Assembly (NCBI RefSeq): GCF_028285565.1
Contig: NZ_JANQOY010000235.1
Span: 1 to 32,579, forward strand
Length of the DNA stretch: 32,579 nucleotides
Direction of reading: 5' to 3'
Source of the DNA: Acaryochloris sp. IP29b_bin.148
GTDB lineage: Bacteria; Cyanobacteriota; Cyanobacteriia; Thermosynechococcales; Thermosynechococcaceae
Shown piece after piece: positions 26,049-32,579 of the stretch (its first letter is position 1; each line of letters starts with the position of its first letter). The notes below the pieces were generated by a model, which worked only from the letters and a program-made list of their open reading frames with translations, was not told the origin of the DNA and made no database searches. Both the position numbers and the translations under genes were made by a program.

Positions 26049-28400
26049 TTACGCTAGCTTGGATTCAATGGCTTGAGACCATCGTTGAGTGGCCTCTTCA
26101 ATCCTAACCTTGATTAAGGTTCGGTGAACATTTGTTGTGAGCGTGAGCGTCGAATGGGGGATCGTAACGGTTCCTATCTGTTGCCAATATTGAGACAAAT
26201 TTTCTTGCAAATAGGATTCCCAATCTGCTTGGTGAGTTACATCTACAGAAACAATAATTCTGGCTCCTCCTTCGCCAAATAAGACCTGATCCCAACGATT
26301 TTGACCTGTAGGAACCTGAATTTCAGCACCGCGTTGGCCACTGATGCAAGATTCGGCCAGAGCGACGGCAACTCCCCCTTCTGCACAGTCATGGGCAGAC
26401 TGCAGCCAGCCTTGTTGAATGCCATAGCGGCAGGTGGCTTGGACTTGGGCTTCTAGATCTAAATCGGCATGGGGGGGGGTACCGGCTACCTGATGATGCA
26501 TGCTGGCTAAATATTCTGTGCCACCTAGGGTTACCAGGTCACTTTGGGCGTTGAGAGGGATCCCCAATAAATAAATTAAATCGCCGTCTGCTTGCCAGCC
26601 CTGGACACAGGTCTTAGTGAGATCGGGGACTAACCCCACCATGCCAATCACAGGGGTGGGATAGATAGGCTGAGGCTGACCATCAGCGTCAAAGGTTTCG
26701 TTGTAGAGGGAAACATTACCGCCCGTCACTGGGGTTTGTAAATGGCGACAGGCTTCTGAGAGGCCTCGGCAGGCTTCTGCTAGTTGCCAATAGCCAATGG
26801 GTTTTTCGGGACTGCCAAAGTTGAGGTTATCGGTGACGGCGATGGGTTCTGCACCGACGCAGCTCAAGTTGCGAGCGGCCTCGGCTACGGTCATCTTGGC
26901 CCCTTCATAGGGATCTAGATAGACGTAGCGAGAGTTGCAGTCGATGGTGGCAGCGACTGCGGTTTTAGACTCTACCCCTTGGTCAGGGGTTTCTTGGTGG
27001 GCGACGGGACGAAGGCGAACGATAGTGGCATCGGCATCACCGGGCAAGACAACGGTGTTATTTTGCACCTGATGGTCGTATTGGCGATACACCCAACGCT
27101 TGCTGGCGATGGTGGGAACTTGCAGAAGCTGGAGGAGGATGTCTGACCAGGAGTGCTGCTGTCCCTGAATTTCAATGCCTTCGGTAGTGCAATTGGGGAT
27201 GCGATCGCAACTCCACTCCCGTGCTTTCCGGACATACTCAGGGGGGGCAGCTAACACCTCACGCTTATAAATCGGCGTATTGTCGGATAGGGCCGTAGCG
27301 GGAATTTCTGCCGCTACTTCTCCTTGGAACCGAATCTTGACAATGGGGTCGGCGATCACTGAGCCAGCGACAACGGCCTGTAGACCCCAACGATGGAAGA
27401 TATCAATCAGCTCCTGTTCCCGGCCTTTTTCGGCTACGAATAACATCCGCTCTTGAGATTCGGAGAGCAAATATTCGTAAGGCACCATCCCCGTCTCTCG
27501 GTTGGGAATTAGATCTAAATCCAGATCAATGCCAACGCCGCCTTTCTCTGCCATTTCGGCAGTGGAGCAGGTTAGTCCAGCCGCTCCCATATCTTGAGCA
27601 GCGACCACTGCTCCGGTTTGAAAGGCTTCTAGACAGGCTTCAATTAAGGATTTTTCTAAAAAGGGGTCGCCCACCTGAACCGCAGGGCGATCCTCTACTT
27701 CAGAGGTGGCATCCAGTTCAGCACTGGCAAAGCTAGCCCCTCCCATACCGTCTCGCCCGGTAGTGGATCCCACATAAAGCACCGGATTGCCCACACCGGA
27801 TGCCCCGGCTTTGACAATCTCAGAGGTTTCCATCAGGCCCATAGCCATGGCATTGACTAAGGGATTGCCCGTGTAGGCGGGGTCAAAATAAACTTCACCG
27901 CCAACGGTCGGCACGCCTACACAGTTTCCATAGTGGGCAATTCCGGCCACCACTCCACTAAATAAGCGACGGGTGCGGGCATCGTCTAGATCGCCAAACC
28001 GCAAAGAATTAAGCACGGCAATCGGGCGAGCGCCCATGGTGAAAATATCTCGTAAGATACCGCCGACTCCCGTTGCCGCACCCTGAAAGGGTTCAACGGC
28101 AGAGGGATGGTTATGGGACTCGACTTTAAAGGCAAGCTGCAACCCATTCCCTAAATCTACGACTCCAGCATTCTCTCCAGGACCGATTAAAACATGCTTG
28201 CCTTCGGTGGGAAATTGTGAAAGTAAGGGGCGAGAATTCTTATAGCAGCAATGCTCAGACCACATCACCCCAAACATACCGAGTTCGGCTCGATTGGGAT
28301 GGCGACCTAAACGCTGAACAATATCGTCGTATTCTTCGGGCTTTAGCCCTTCAGCAGCAATTTCTTCAGGGGAAAAGGGAGGAGATCCAGGGCTGGCCAT
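26049..28400 (-). CDS. purL: Phosphoribosylformylglycinamidine synthase subunit PurL
   Basis: A 783-residue small-type PurL, the ATP-dependent synthetase subunit that works with PurQ and PurS (neither is in this window). Key segments are [19 protein letters not shown], the catalytic-histidine motif [14 protein letters not shown], the repeated [10 protein letters not shown] and the second-half [22 protein letters not shown] and [10 protein letters not shown]. The ATG at 28400 ([13 protein letters not shown]) is preferred; an in-frame ATG at 28430 adds ten residues. A nine-base C tract (26471-26479 complement) lies inside. It is the first gene of a purL-purF(-coaE) minus-strand group. No purine riboswitch is visible upstream. 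Confidence 0.98.
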   Translation of the reverse strand: MASPGSPPFSPEEIAAEGLKPEEYDDIVQRLGRHPNRAELGMFGVMWSEHCCYKNSRPLLSQFPTEGKHVLIGPGENAGVVDLGNGLQLAFKVESHNHPSAVEPFQGAATGVGGILRDIFTMGARPIAVLNSLRFGDLDDARTRRLFSGVVAGIAHYGNCVGVPTVGGEVYFDPAYTGNPLVNAMAMGLMETSEIVKAGASGVGNPVLYVGSTTGRDGMGGASFASAELDATSEVEDRPAVQVGDPFLEKSLIEACLEAFQTGAVVAAQDMGAAGLTCSTAEMAEKGGVGIDLDLDLIPNRETGMVPYEYLLSESQERMLFVAEKGREQELIDIFHRWGLQAVVAGSVIADPIVKIRFQGEVAAEIPATALSDNTPIYKREVLAAPPEYVRKAREWSCDRIPNCTTEGIEIQGQQHSWSDILLQLLQVPTIASKRWVYRQYDHQVQNNTVVLPGDADATIVRLRPVAHQETPDQGVESKTAVAATIDCNSRYVYLDPYEGAKMTVAEAARNLSCVGAEPIAVTDNLNFGSPEKPIGYWQLAEACRGLSEACRHLQTPVTGGNVSLYNETFDADGQPQPIYPTPVIGMVGLVPDLTKTCVQGWQADGDLIYLLGIPLNAQSDLVTLGGTEYLASMHHQVAGTPPHADLDLEAQVQATCRYGIQQGWLQSAHDCAEGGVAVALAESCISGQRGAEIQVPTGQNRWDQVLFGEGGARIIVSVDVTHQADWESYLQENLSQYWQQIGTVTIPHSTLTLTTNVHRTLIKVRIEEATQRWSQAIESKLA

Positions 28401-29257
28401 GTACTCTATACCAATCGCACAAGTCCTCATTGTACAGGTTGATATAGCGTATCGATTCAGCTTGGACGTCGATATTCAGAAAGGCTTAGAATTTATATCC
28501 AGTATTTTCAGAAATACCACAAATAGAAAAGGATTGCAGTATTTTATTCAAGATTCAATCCAGATTAAACCTACTGAATCTTTCGCCAGGGTTAGCAATT
28601 TAATCACAATAAACATCTAATACTTTTGCATAATTAGTATTGGCGAGGCATTAAATTTTCAGCATAAAAATTTAAACATATGTTTCATGCTGCATAAAGT
28701 TTAGTGCAAAATAGTGATGAGTAAGTATAGTTCTGCAAGATCTGATGCTAATGCGAAAATATTAATATTTTGGCTTATTGAGAAAGGATGACTCTAGTTT
28801 AAATACTAGATTCTCATAAAAAGCAACCGAAATATTTTAAAGCTCTAGTTCTTCTAGGAAGAGATAGACTGATTTCGTAGTTTATTAGCACTGATTAATA
28901 GAGGTAAATCGATTGGGGAAGCTATCTCTAAAAATATCTGGCAGCATGGGTTTGTTTTGATTTACAAGAAATATAGAGAATCTCTTACATACAGAATCTC
29001 AGAAAACGTCTTGGGTGATTCGAGAGCAATTGAGCACTGATCACGGATCGGCTATTGTCTCGATATCAAGGAGCAATCTACTCAATGCTACAGACGTAGC
29101 AAAGAACAGATTAGCTCAATTAATAGTGTGTTCTCAGTAAGTCAATATTGCTTGAGATTGGACTGTTATAGGGACAGAAAATTTCAAGTGAATCTTCAAA
29201 TATTTTCTCTGCCGAAACAGATTTTTATAGCTATTCGGAACAGAGGTTGATTCAGAA
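28401..29257. other. AT-rich intergenic region with clustered palindromes
   Basis: About 860 bp with no convincing gene. It should contain the purL promoter at its left end (minus strand) and a promoter for the cysteine-rich gene at its right end, but I could not assign boxes with confidence. It contains overlapping inverted repeats at 28651-28692 and a perfect 16-bp palindrome AAAATATTAATATTTT at 28756-28771. Confidence 0.5.
28651..28692. repeat. Overlapping, mutually exclusive inverted repeats
   Basis: TTAAATTTT (28651-28659) pairs with AAAATTTAA (28667-28675) around the loop CAGCATA. That loop's CAGCAT (28660-28665) is complementary to ATGCTG (28687-28692), and AACATATGTT (28675-28684) is itself a palindrome. 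The structures share bases, so they compete. Confidence 0.55.
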
Positions 29258-29998
29258 ATGAAAAGTTTTCTCGATCGATTAAGTCAACAAATCAAGTCCT
29301 GGCTGATTGACAAGCCAGTGACCATTCAATCCACAAAAAAGGAGACACACAATATGGTTAATCCAGGTACTAACCCTACAACCCCTAAAACAACTAGTTT
29401 TTCAGATTTTGTTGCAGACTTTCCACAAAGCAAAGATCCCAAAATTTGTAAACTTGCAGAAGACTTTGCTGATCAACTACTCGATAAAGAATGTGAAGCA
29501 AAAGAGTTCATCATTGACGCTGGCCATCCCTATCCAAAAGCTAAAGATCCAAACGCTAAAGTTTGCAAACCAGCGGATATTCCAGAACTTGCACCCCATT
29601 TCAAAATTCACTGGGGTGACGGTCCTAAGGACATGATTGAAACCACAGATACTGAATGTTTGTGCATTACAGCTTGCAACCCTTATTCCAACGTTACTTT
29701 CAAAGACTTAACGGTCGTTATTTCTGTGGTGACTAAAGCAGATGGGACACCAGTGCCGGAGTTGCCTGATGGCACGCCTTCTGTTTACATTAAGCCTTCC
29801 AAGTTTATTTGTTTTGGTGATTTGCCACCTTGCGATCCTCATAAACCGAATAAGCTATCTTGCCTATCGCGGGAGTTAGTCTTAGTCAGTTGTGGGGCAA
29901 TGGAAGGAGACTATTGCTTCAAGATTCTCTATTGCTACTCAATTCACTTTGACCTTAAGGGCGTTGATAAGTTCAAACTACCCCTATGTGCTAGCTAA
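29258..29998 (+). CDS. Cysteine-rich hypothetical protein
   Basis: I do not recognise this 246-residue protein. The first 32 residues (KSFLDRLSQQIKSWLIDKP and a basic linker) form a possible amphipathic helix and could be leader-like. A second in-frame ATG at 29354 is preceded by a much better ribosome binding site (AAGGAG, 9 nt upstream), so a 214-residue product is likely the main or only form. The rest has 13 cysteines, many in the C-terminal two thirds (ECLCITAC, FICFG, PPCDP, LSCLS, VSCG, YCFKILYC, PLC). It also has beta-rich stretches such as NVTFKDLTVVISVV, and an Asp/Pro-rich middle. There is no Sec signal peptide or membrane segment. It is flanked by long AT-rich gaps, suggesting an accessory gene. 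Confidence 0.72.
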   Translation: MKSFLDRLSQQIKSWLIDKPVTIQSTKKETHNMVNPGTNPTTPKTTSFSDFVADFPQSKDPKICKLAEDFADQLLDKECEAKEFIIDAGHPYPKAKDPNAKVCKPADIPELAPHFKIHWGDGPKDMIETTDTECLCITACNPYSNVTFKDLTVVISVVTKADGTPVPELPDGTPSVYIKPSKFICFGDLPPCDPHKPNKLSCLSRELVLVSCGAMEGDYCFKILYCYSIHFDLKGVDKFKLPLCAS

Positions 29999-30138
29999 GC
30001 AAAGGGTTGTGCATGGGTAAACGAAATTTTGCGCGGGATGTTTGTATCCCTGAAAACTGGAACAGTATTTTTAGATATCTCGAATTGCTTAAGCGATTCA
30101 GATCCCGTGCTTTTTTCGTTTACCACAGTTCAGTTGAT

Positions 30139-31230
30139 CTAGCTTTGAGGTGGTGGAACGGTCCAGATGGGGGGATTACCATCTGCGATCGCATAGGGTC
30201 CAGAGAAAAACGGATTACGAACGCCTGGAAGCACCTGCACATCAAAAATTTCATCCACACCGCTTTGAAACTCCAGCAGTCCGATCTGTTTACCAGTTTG
30301 CAAATCAACAATAGCCAACCCACATTTGAGGTCATCGAACCGTTCACAAATGGGTAAATTCCCAAACGTCGCCGTTTCTCGCACCTTCGACAGTCCCACG
30401 AACGCAAACTGGCCTGCTAAGGCCAAGCCTCTTGGATAACCGGGCAGCTCCGCTATTTTTTGGGCTTTTCCAGAGGATAAATCGATGCTTTTCATTTCTC
30501 CTCTCCCGGAATCTAGGACCCAAAGTTGGCCATCTCTAACCCGAGGAGAATGGGGCATGGCGAACCCCTGAGCGACGACCCGTCCTGTAGGAACCTCCAA
30601 AACACAACCCTGGGTCGCCTTATCAGGACGCCATCCCCCTGAAGTATCTGTTTGGCCTAAAACCGTTGCATACTTGGGCTGCCCATTCACTAACGCAACG
30701 CCATTAAGATGGCAGCGATCTTCCGGAGCCAGAGCACTGATAAAGGGAGGACGCCATTCAGGAACAAAACTATAGTGATTATCCAAAGAGCATAAACAGG
30801 AAAATCGAGTATTGGTCACCACTAATTGTTCCTGTCCCCAGGCCAATTCATGGACTGAAATTTCGCTAGTGTAGTGAGCACCTCGAATTAGAAAACAGGC
30901 ATCATGACTATTCGCAGGCCCCACTTGTGCCGCTAGTTCCGGGGCATTCTTTAAAAAGTAGATCCAATCTTTACCACCAACGGCAATTTTTTTATGCCCT
31001 ACCGCTACGCCCATTGCCCGTTCAAAATTATGAAATGAAAGCTGAAGCTGATCATCATGAACCCCGACAACGACCAGCTTGCCTGCTTGATAGGTAGACA
31101 AAATCAGTGAGCTGCCTAATTGTTTGAGCAATGGCGCGAGATTGTTTGTGTATTGATAACGAACCTCTCGGTGAGCAGTATCCTCTGAAGTTGATGACGC
31201 GGGGTTGCTCTGCATGGGTGACTGCGACAT
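30139..31230 (-). CDS. TIGR03032 family (DUF4915-like) protein
   Basis: A 363-residue protein of the TIGR03032 family, of unknown function; members are predicted beta-propeller-like and are often fused to or near TPR and sulfotransferase/glycosyltransferase proteins in cyanobacteria and proteobacteria (remembered, not searched). Typical blocks are LGSSLILSTYQAGKLVVVG, FERAMGVAV, HDACFLIRGAHYTSEISVHE, LAPEDRCHLNGVAL, GGWRPDKATQGCVLEV and FAMPHSPRVRDGQLWVLDSG. The C-terminus ends with VRNPFFSGPYAIA. The N-terminal 25 residues are Ser/Pro-rich and probably disordered. There is no signal peptide. It is convergent with the cysteine-rich gene across a 140-bp gap. Confidence 0.88.
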   Translation of the reverse strand: MSQSPMQSNPASSTSEDTAHREVRYQYTNNLAPLLKQLGSSLILSTYQAGKLVVVGVHDDQLQLSFHNFERAMGVAVGHKKIAVGGKDWIYFLKNAPELAAQVGPANSHDACFLIRGAHYTSEISVHELAWGQEQLVVTNTRFSCLCSLDNHYSFVPEWRPPFISALAPEDRCHLNGVALVNGQPKYATVLGQTDTSGGWRPDKATQGCVLEVPTGRVVAQGFAMPHSPRVRDGQLWVLDSGRGEMKSIDLSSGKAQKIAELPGYPRGLALAGQFAFVGLSKVRETATFGNLPICERFDDLKCGLAIVDLQTGKQIGLLEFQSGVDEIFDVQVLPGVRNPFFSGPYAIADGNPPIWTVPPPQS

Positions 31231-31425
31231 AATTCACTGCTCGAACCTATAGTTACATCTATCAAAATATCGGAAAATCTCCCAAGTTTATGAACACTGA
31301 ATAATCGAAGTGGAAAAAGTATTCTTATGTTTTTTTGGATTAGCTACTGATTGATTATATTCTCTAAAAATAAAATATTGAAGAATAAGAAATATCTTTT
31401 TATGTCAGCAGTCTAGATTTTTGTA

Positions 31426-31456
31426 TTGACAAAAAACTAAAAAAAGCAAACAATAT
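31426..31456 (+). promoter_or_regulatory. Candidate promoter for the ELWxxDGT repeat gene
   Basis: A perfect TTGACA (31426-31431) is followed after 19 bp by CAATAT (31451-31456). Spacing is longer than the ideal 17, and AT-richness makes chance matches likely. It would give a leader of about 400 nt that includes the hairpin at 31762-31788. Confidence 0.3.
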
Positions 31457-31748
31457 ACGAGGATAAAAATCTTTGGTTCGTGTTTGCTTGGGAGATATAT
31501 ATTTTCGCTGCGTAATTCTTTCGCTATGAAGTGTTGATTCTGTAGTTGAGGATTTTGGTTTACCTTTTTTAGGAGGTTGCTATCTCAATGAAGCTTTCCC
31601 TCATGTCTTCTTCAAGAAGAGATGTCTTTCATCTGATGGAATAAGTCTTAACATAATGAACTGAATATGCCTCAAAAAATCTAATCTCGCAGGTGCCACT
31701 ATCGGAACAATTTTCTGGTATCCGGAGTCGAGCTTTAGAAATTTACAC

Positions 31749-31796
31749 AAGGTTCTGAGTCTCTCAATACTTAAATTGAGTATTGAGAAGGTTCTG
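31749..31796. repeat. 10-bp-stem hairpin flanked by 9-bp direct repeats
   Basis: TCTCAATACT (31762-31771) pairs perfectly with AGTATTGAGA (31779-31788) around a 7-nt loop. AAGGTTCTG occurs at 31749-31757 and again at 31788-31796, bracketing the hairpin. No T-tract follows directly, so a terminator is less likely than a small inserted element or a leader structure. Confidence 0.55.
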
Positions 31797-31864
31797 TACG
31801 CAAAAAATATGGGATTGTATTCATTCTAATTTGTCGAGCTAACACTTTATGAGGTTTTTAAAAG

Positions 31865-32579
31865 ATGGAACCCAACGATACTTTATTAACAGCAACACCA
31901 ACCAATATTGATGCTGGTGAAAAGGGTGAATTTACGTTTAATGGTGAGATTGGCGACAACCCAGATGTTGACACTTCTGGGGATGTTGATTTGTATACCC
32001 TTGAGTTATCAGCAGGCACGGGTGTAACCTTTGATCTCAATACTAATAATAGCGATTCATTCTTTGACTCCATCCTCAGAGTATTTGATGCTGAGGGAAA
32101 TGAGTTAGCAGTGAATGATGATGCTGGTAACGGCTCATTTATTGGCTTTCTACCCCCTGCTGATGGAACTTATTATGTAGGGGTCAGCGGTTTTTCTAAC
32201 TTTGAATATGACCCTGAAGTTGCTGGAAGTGGTTCTAGTAATAATTCGACTGGCAGTTATGAGTTAATCGTCACCACCTCTGATTTTGAGGCGGGTGGAT
32301 TTATTGGTGCTGCCCAACTGCTCAAGGATATAAGGCCAGGTAATAGCCCCTATGGGTATGGGGGTGACTATCCAGCCAGCTCCAATGCTTCTGACTTCAC
32401 CGAATTTAATGGCCAACTATTTTTTACCGCCAATGATGGAACGACGGGGAATGAGTTATGGGTCACTGATGGCACCGCTGAAGGGACTCAACTGCTCAAA
32501 GATATAAGACCGGGTGAAGGCCCTTATGGATCCAGCTCCAATGCTTCTGACTTCACCGAATTTAATGGCCAACTATTCT
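31865..32579 (+). CDS. PPC-domain and ELWxxDGT-repeat protein, 5' part
   Basis: Open from ATG 31865 to the right edge (238 codons visible). The N-terminal region (about 1-140, beginning EPNDTLLTATPTNID) is a bacterial pre-peptidase C-terminal (PPC/DVUA0089-like) beta-domain, with DVDLYTLELSAGTGVTFDL and DGTYYVGVSGFSNF. From about residue 150 it enters repeats of LLKDIRPG, SSNASDFTEFNGQLFF and NDGTTGNELWVTDGTAEGT, the ELWxxDGT repeat type. There is no Sec signal peptide, as is common for large acidic proteins exported by type I secretion; export is inference because the C-terminus is not in the window. It is probably a large cell-surface or secreted protein. Confidence 0.87.
   Translation, partial: MEPNDTLLTATPTNIDAGEKGEFTFNGEIGDNPDVDTSGDVDLYTLELSAGTGVTFDLNTNNSDSFFDSILRVFDAEGNELAVNDDAGNGSFIGFLPPADGTYYVGVSGFSNFEYDPEVAGSGSSNNSTGSYELIVTTSDFEAGGFIGAAQLLKDIRPGNSPYGYGGDYPASSNASDFTEFNGQLFFTANDGTTGNELWVTDGTAEGTQLLKDIRPGEGPYGSSSNASDFTEFNGQLF
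32315..32579 (+). repeat. Tandem repeat units within the ELWxxDGT gene
   Basis: Two units are visible, starting at CAACTGCTCAA (32315 and 32489; offset 174 bp). From the AGCTCCAATGC core onward the offset is 156 bp, because the first unit has an extra 18 bp (GYGGDY-type insertion). The shared stretch 32376-32419 against 32532-32575 is identical at the DNA level over at least 40 bases, so the copies are recent or kept alike by recombination. Confidence 0.8.

Larger units (their letters stand above)
31231..31864. other. AT-rich intergenic region upstream of the repeat protein
   Basis: About 630 bp between divergent genes with no coding potential seen. It contains a candidate promoter (31426-31456) and a hairpin flanked by direct repeats (31749-31796). 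A GAGG at 31850-31853 lies a little far (11 nt) from the ATG at 31865 but is the only ribosome binding site candidate. Confidence 0.5.

Noticed and set aside
25967-28600. Purine riboswitch before purL or purF
   Set aside because: No recognisable conserved purine-aptamer core upstream of either gene by eye.
30007-30357. 116-codon plus-strand frame downstream of the cysteine-rich gene
   Set aside because: Most of it is antisense to the clearly conserved 3' end of the TIGR03032 gene, and its residues show no family or domain character.
31858-32073. 71-codon minus-strand frame at the right edge
   Set aside because: Antisense to the PPC domain of the open repeat-protein gene.

Overview
This window looks like chromosomal DNA from a cyanobacterium. 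I see at least ten copies of the octamer GCGATCGC (the cyanobacterial HIP1 repeat; about 0.5 expected by chance in 32.6 kb). There is also a gene for the plastid/cyanobacterial ribosomal protein PSRP-3 (Ycf65), a TxlA/HCF164-type thylakoid thioredoxin, and several families largely confined to cyanobacteria (DUF4079, DUF1822, DUF928, CHASE2/CHAT proteins). The overall style, including the exported ELWxxDGT-repeat protein, is Acaryochloris-like. That genus guess is from memory and weak; the phylum is firm.

Layout. 1-5.7 kb is housekeeping and small-metabolism genes: the end of a DUF4079 membrane protein, a GFA-family zinc protein, ubiX, then an overlapping vanZ-like / VOC / MOSC run leading to pyrG, with convergent ispF. 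5.9-7.2 kb holds two small exported proteins of unknown function, a terminator and a CAT-anticodon tRNA. 7.3-10.8 kb holds a membrane-anchored hypothetical protein, a CNNM/CorC-like membrane protein, and PSRP-3 and txlA on the minus strand.

11.2-16.9 kb is the most interesting part: a tightly packed four-gene plus-strand cluster. It encodes a sigma-70-like protein, a DUF1822 protein, a 1036-residue CHAT protease + class III cyclase + CHASE2 membrane protein, and an exported DUF928 protein. It reads as one signalling system running from the periplasm to transcription, with two enzymatic outputs (proteolysis and cyclic nucleotide) on one receptor. 16.9-19.5 kb is a compact TetR-controlled operon (SDR oxidoreductase, double-cupin ChrR-like protein, OsmC-like thiol protein) with matching palindromic operators in front of both the regulator and the operon. 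It is probably an electrophile or peroxide stress module.

19.6-22.3 kb carries three minus-strand genes: a PhzF-like isomerase, a seven-repeat WD40 protein with a membrane anchor, and a small ferric-reductase-like membrane protein. A 1-kb AT-rich stretch follows with an 88-bp MITE-like inverted repeat and a decayed IS200/IS605 tnpB. 23.8-28.4 kb is a minus-strand purL-purF-coaE group (purine synthesis and CoA). The last 4 kb is AT-rich and accessory in character: a cysteine-rich orphan protein, a TIGR03032-family protein, palindrome-bearing intergenic DNA, and the start of a large repeat protein that runs off the right edge.
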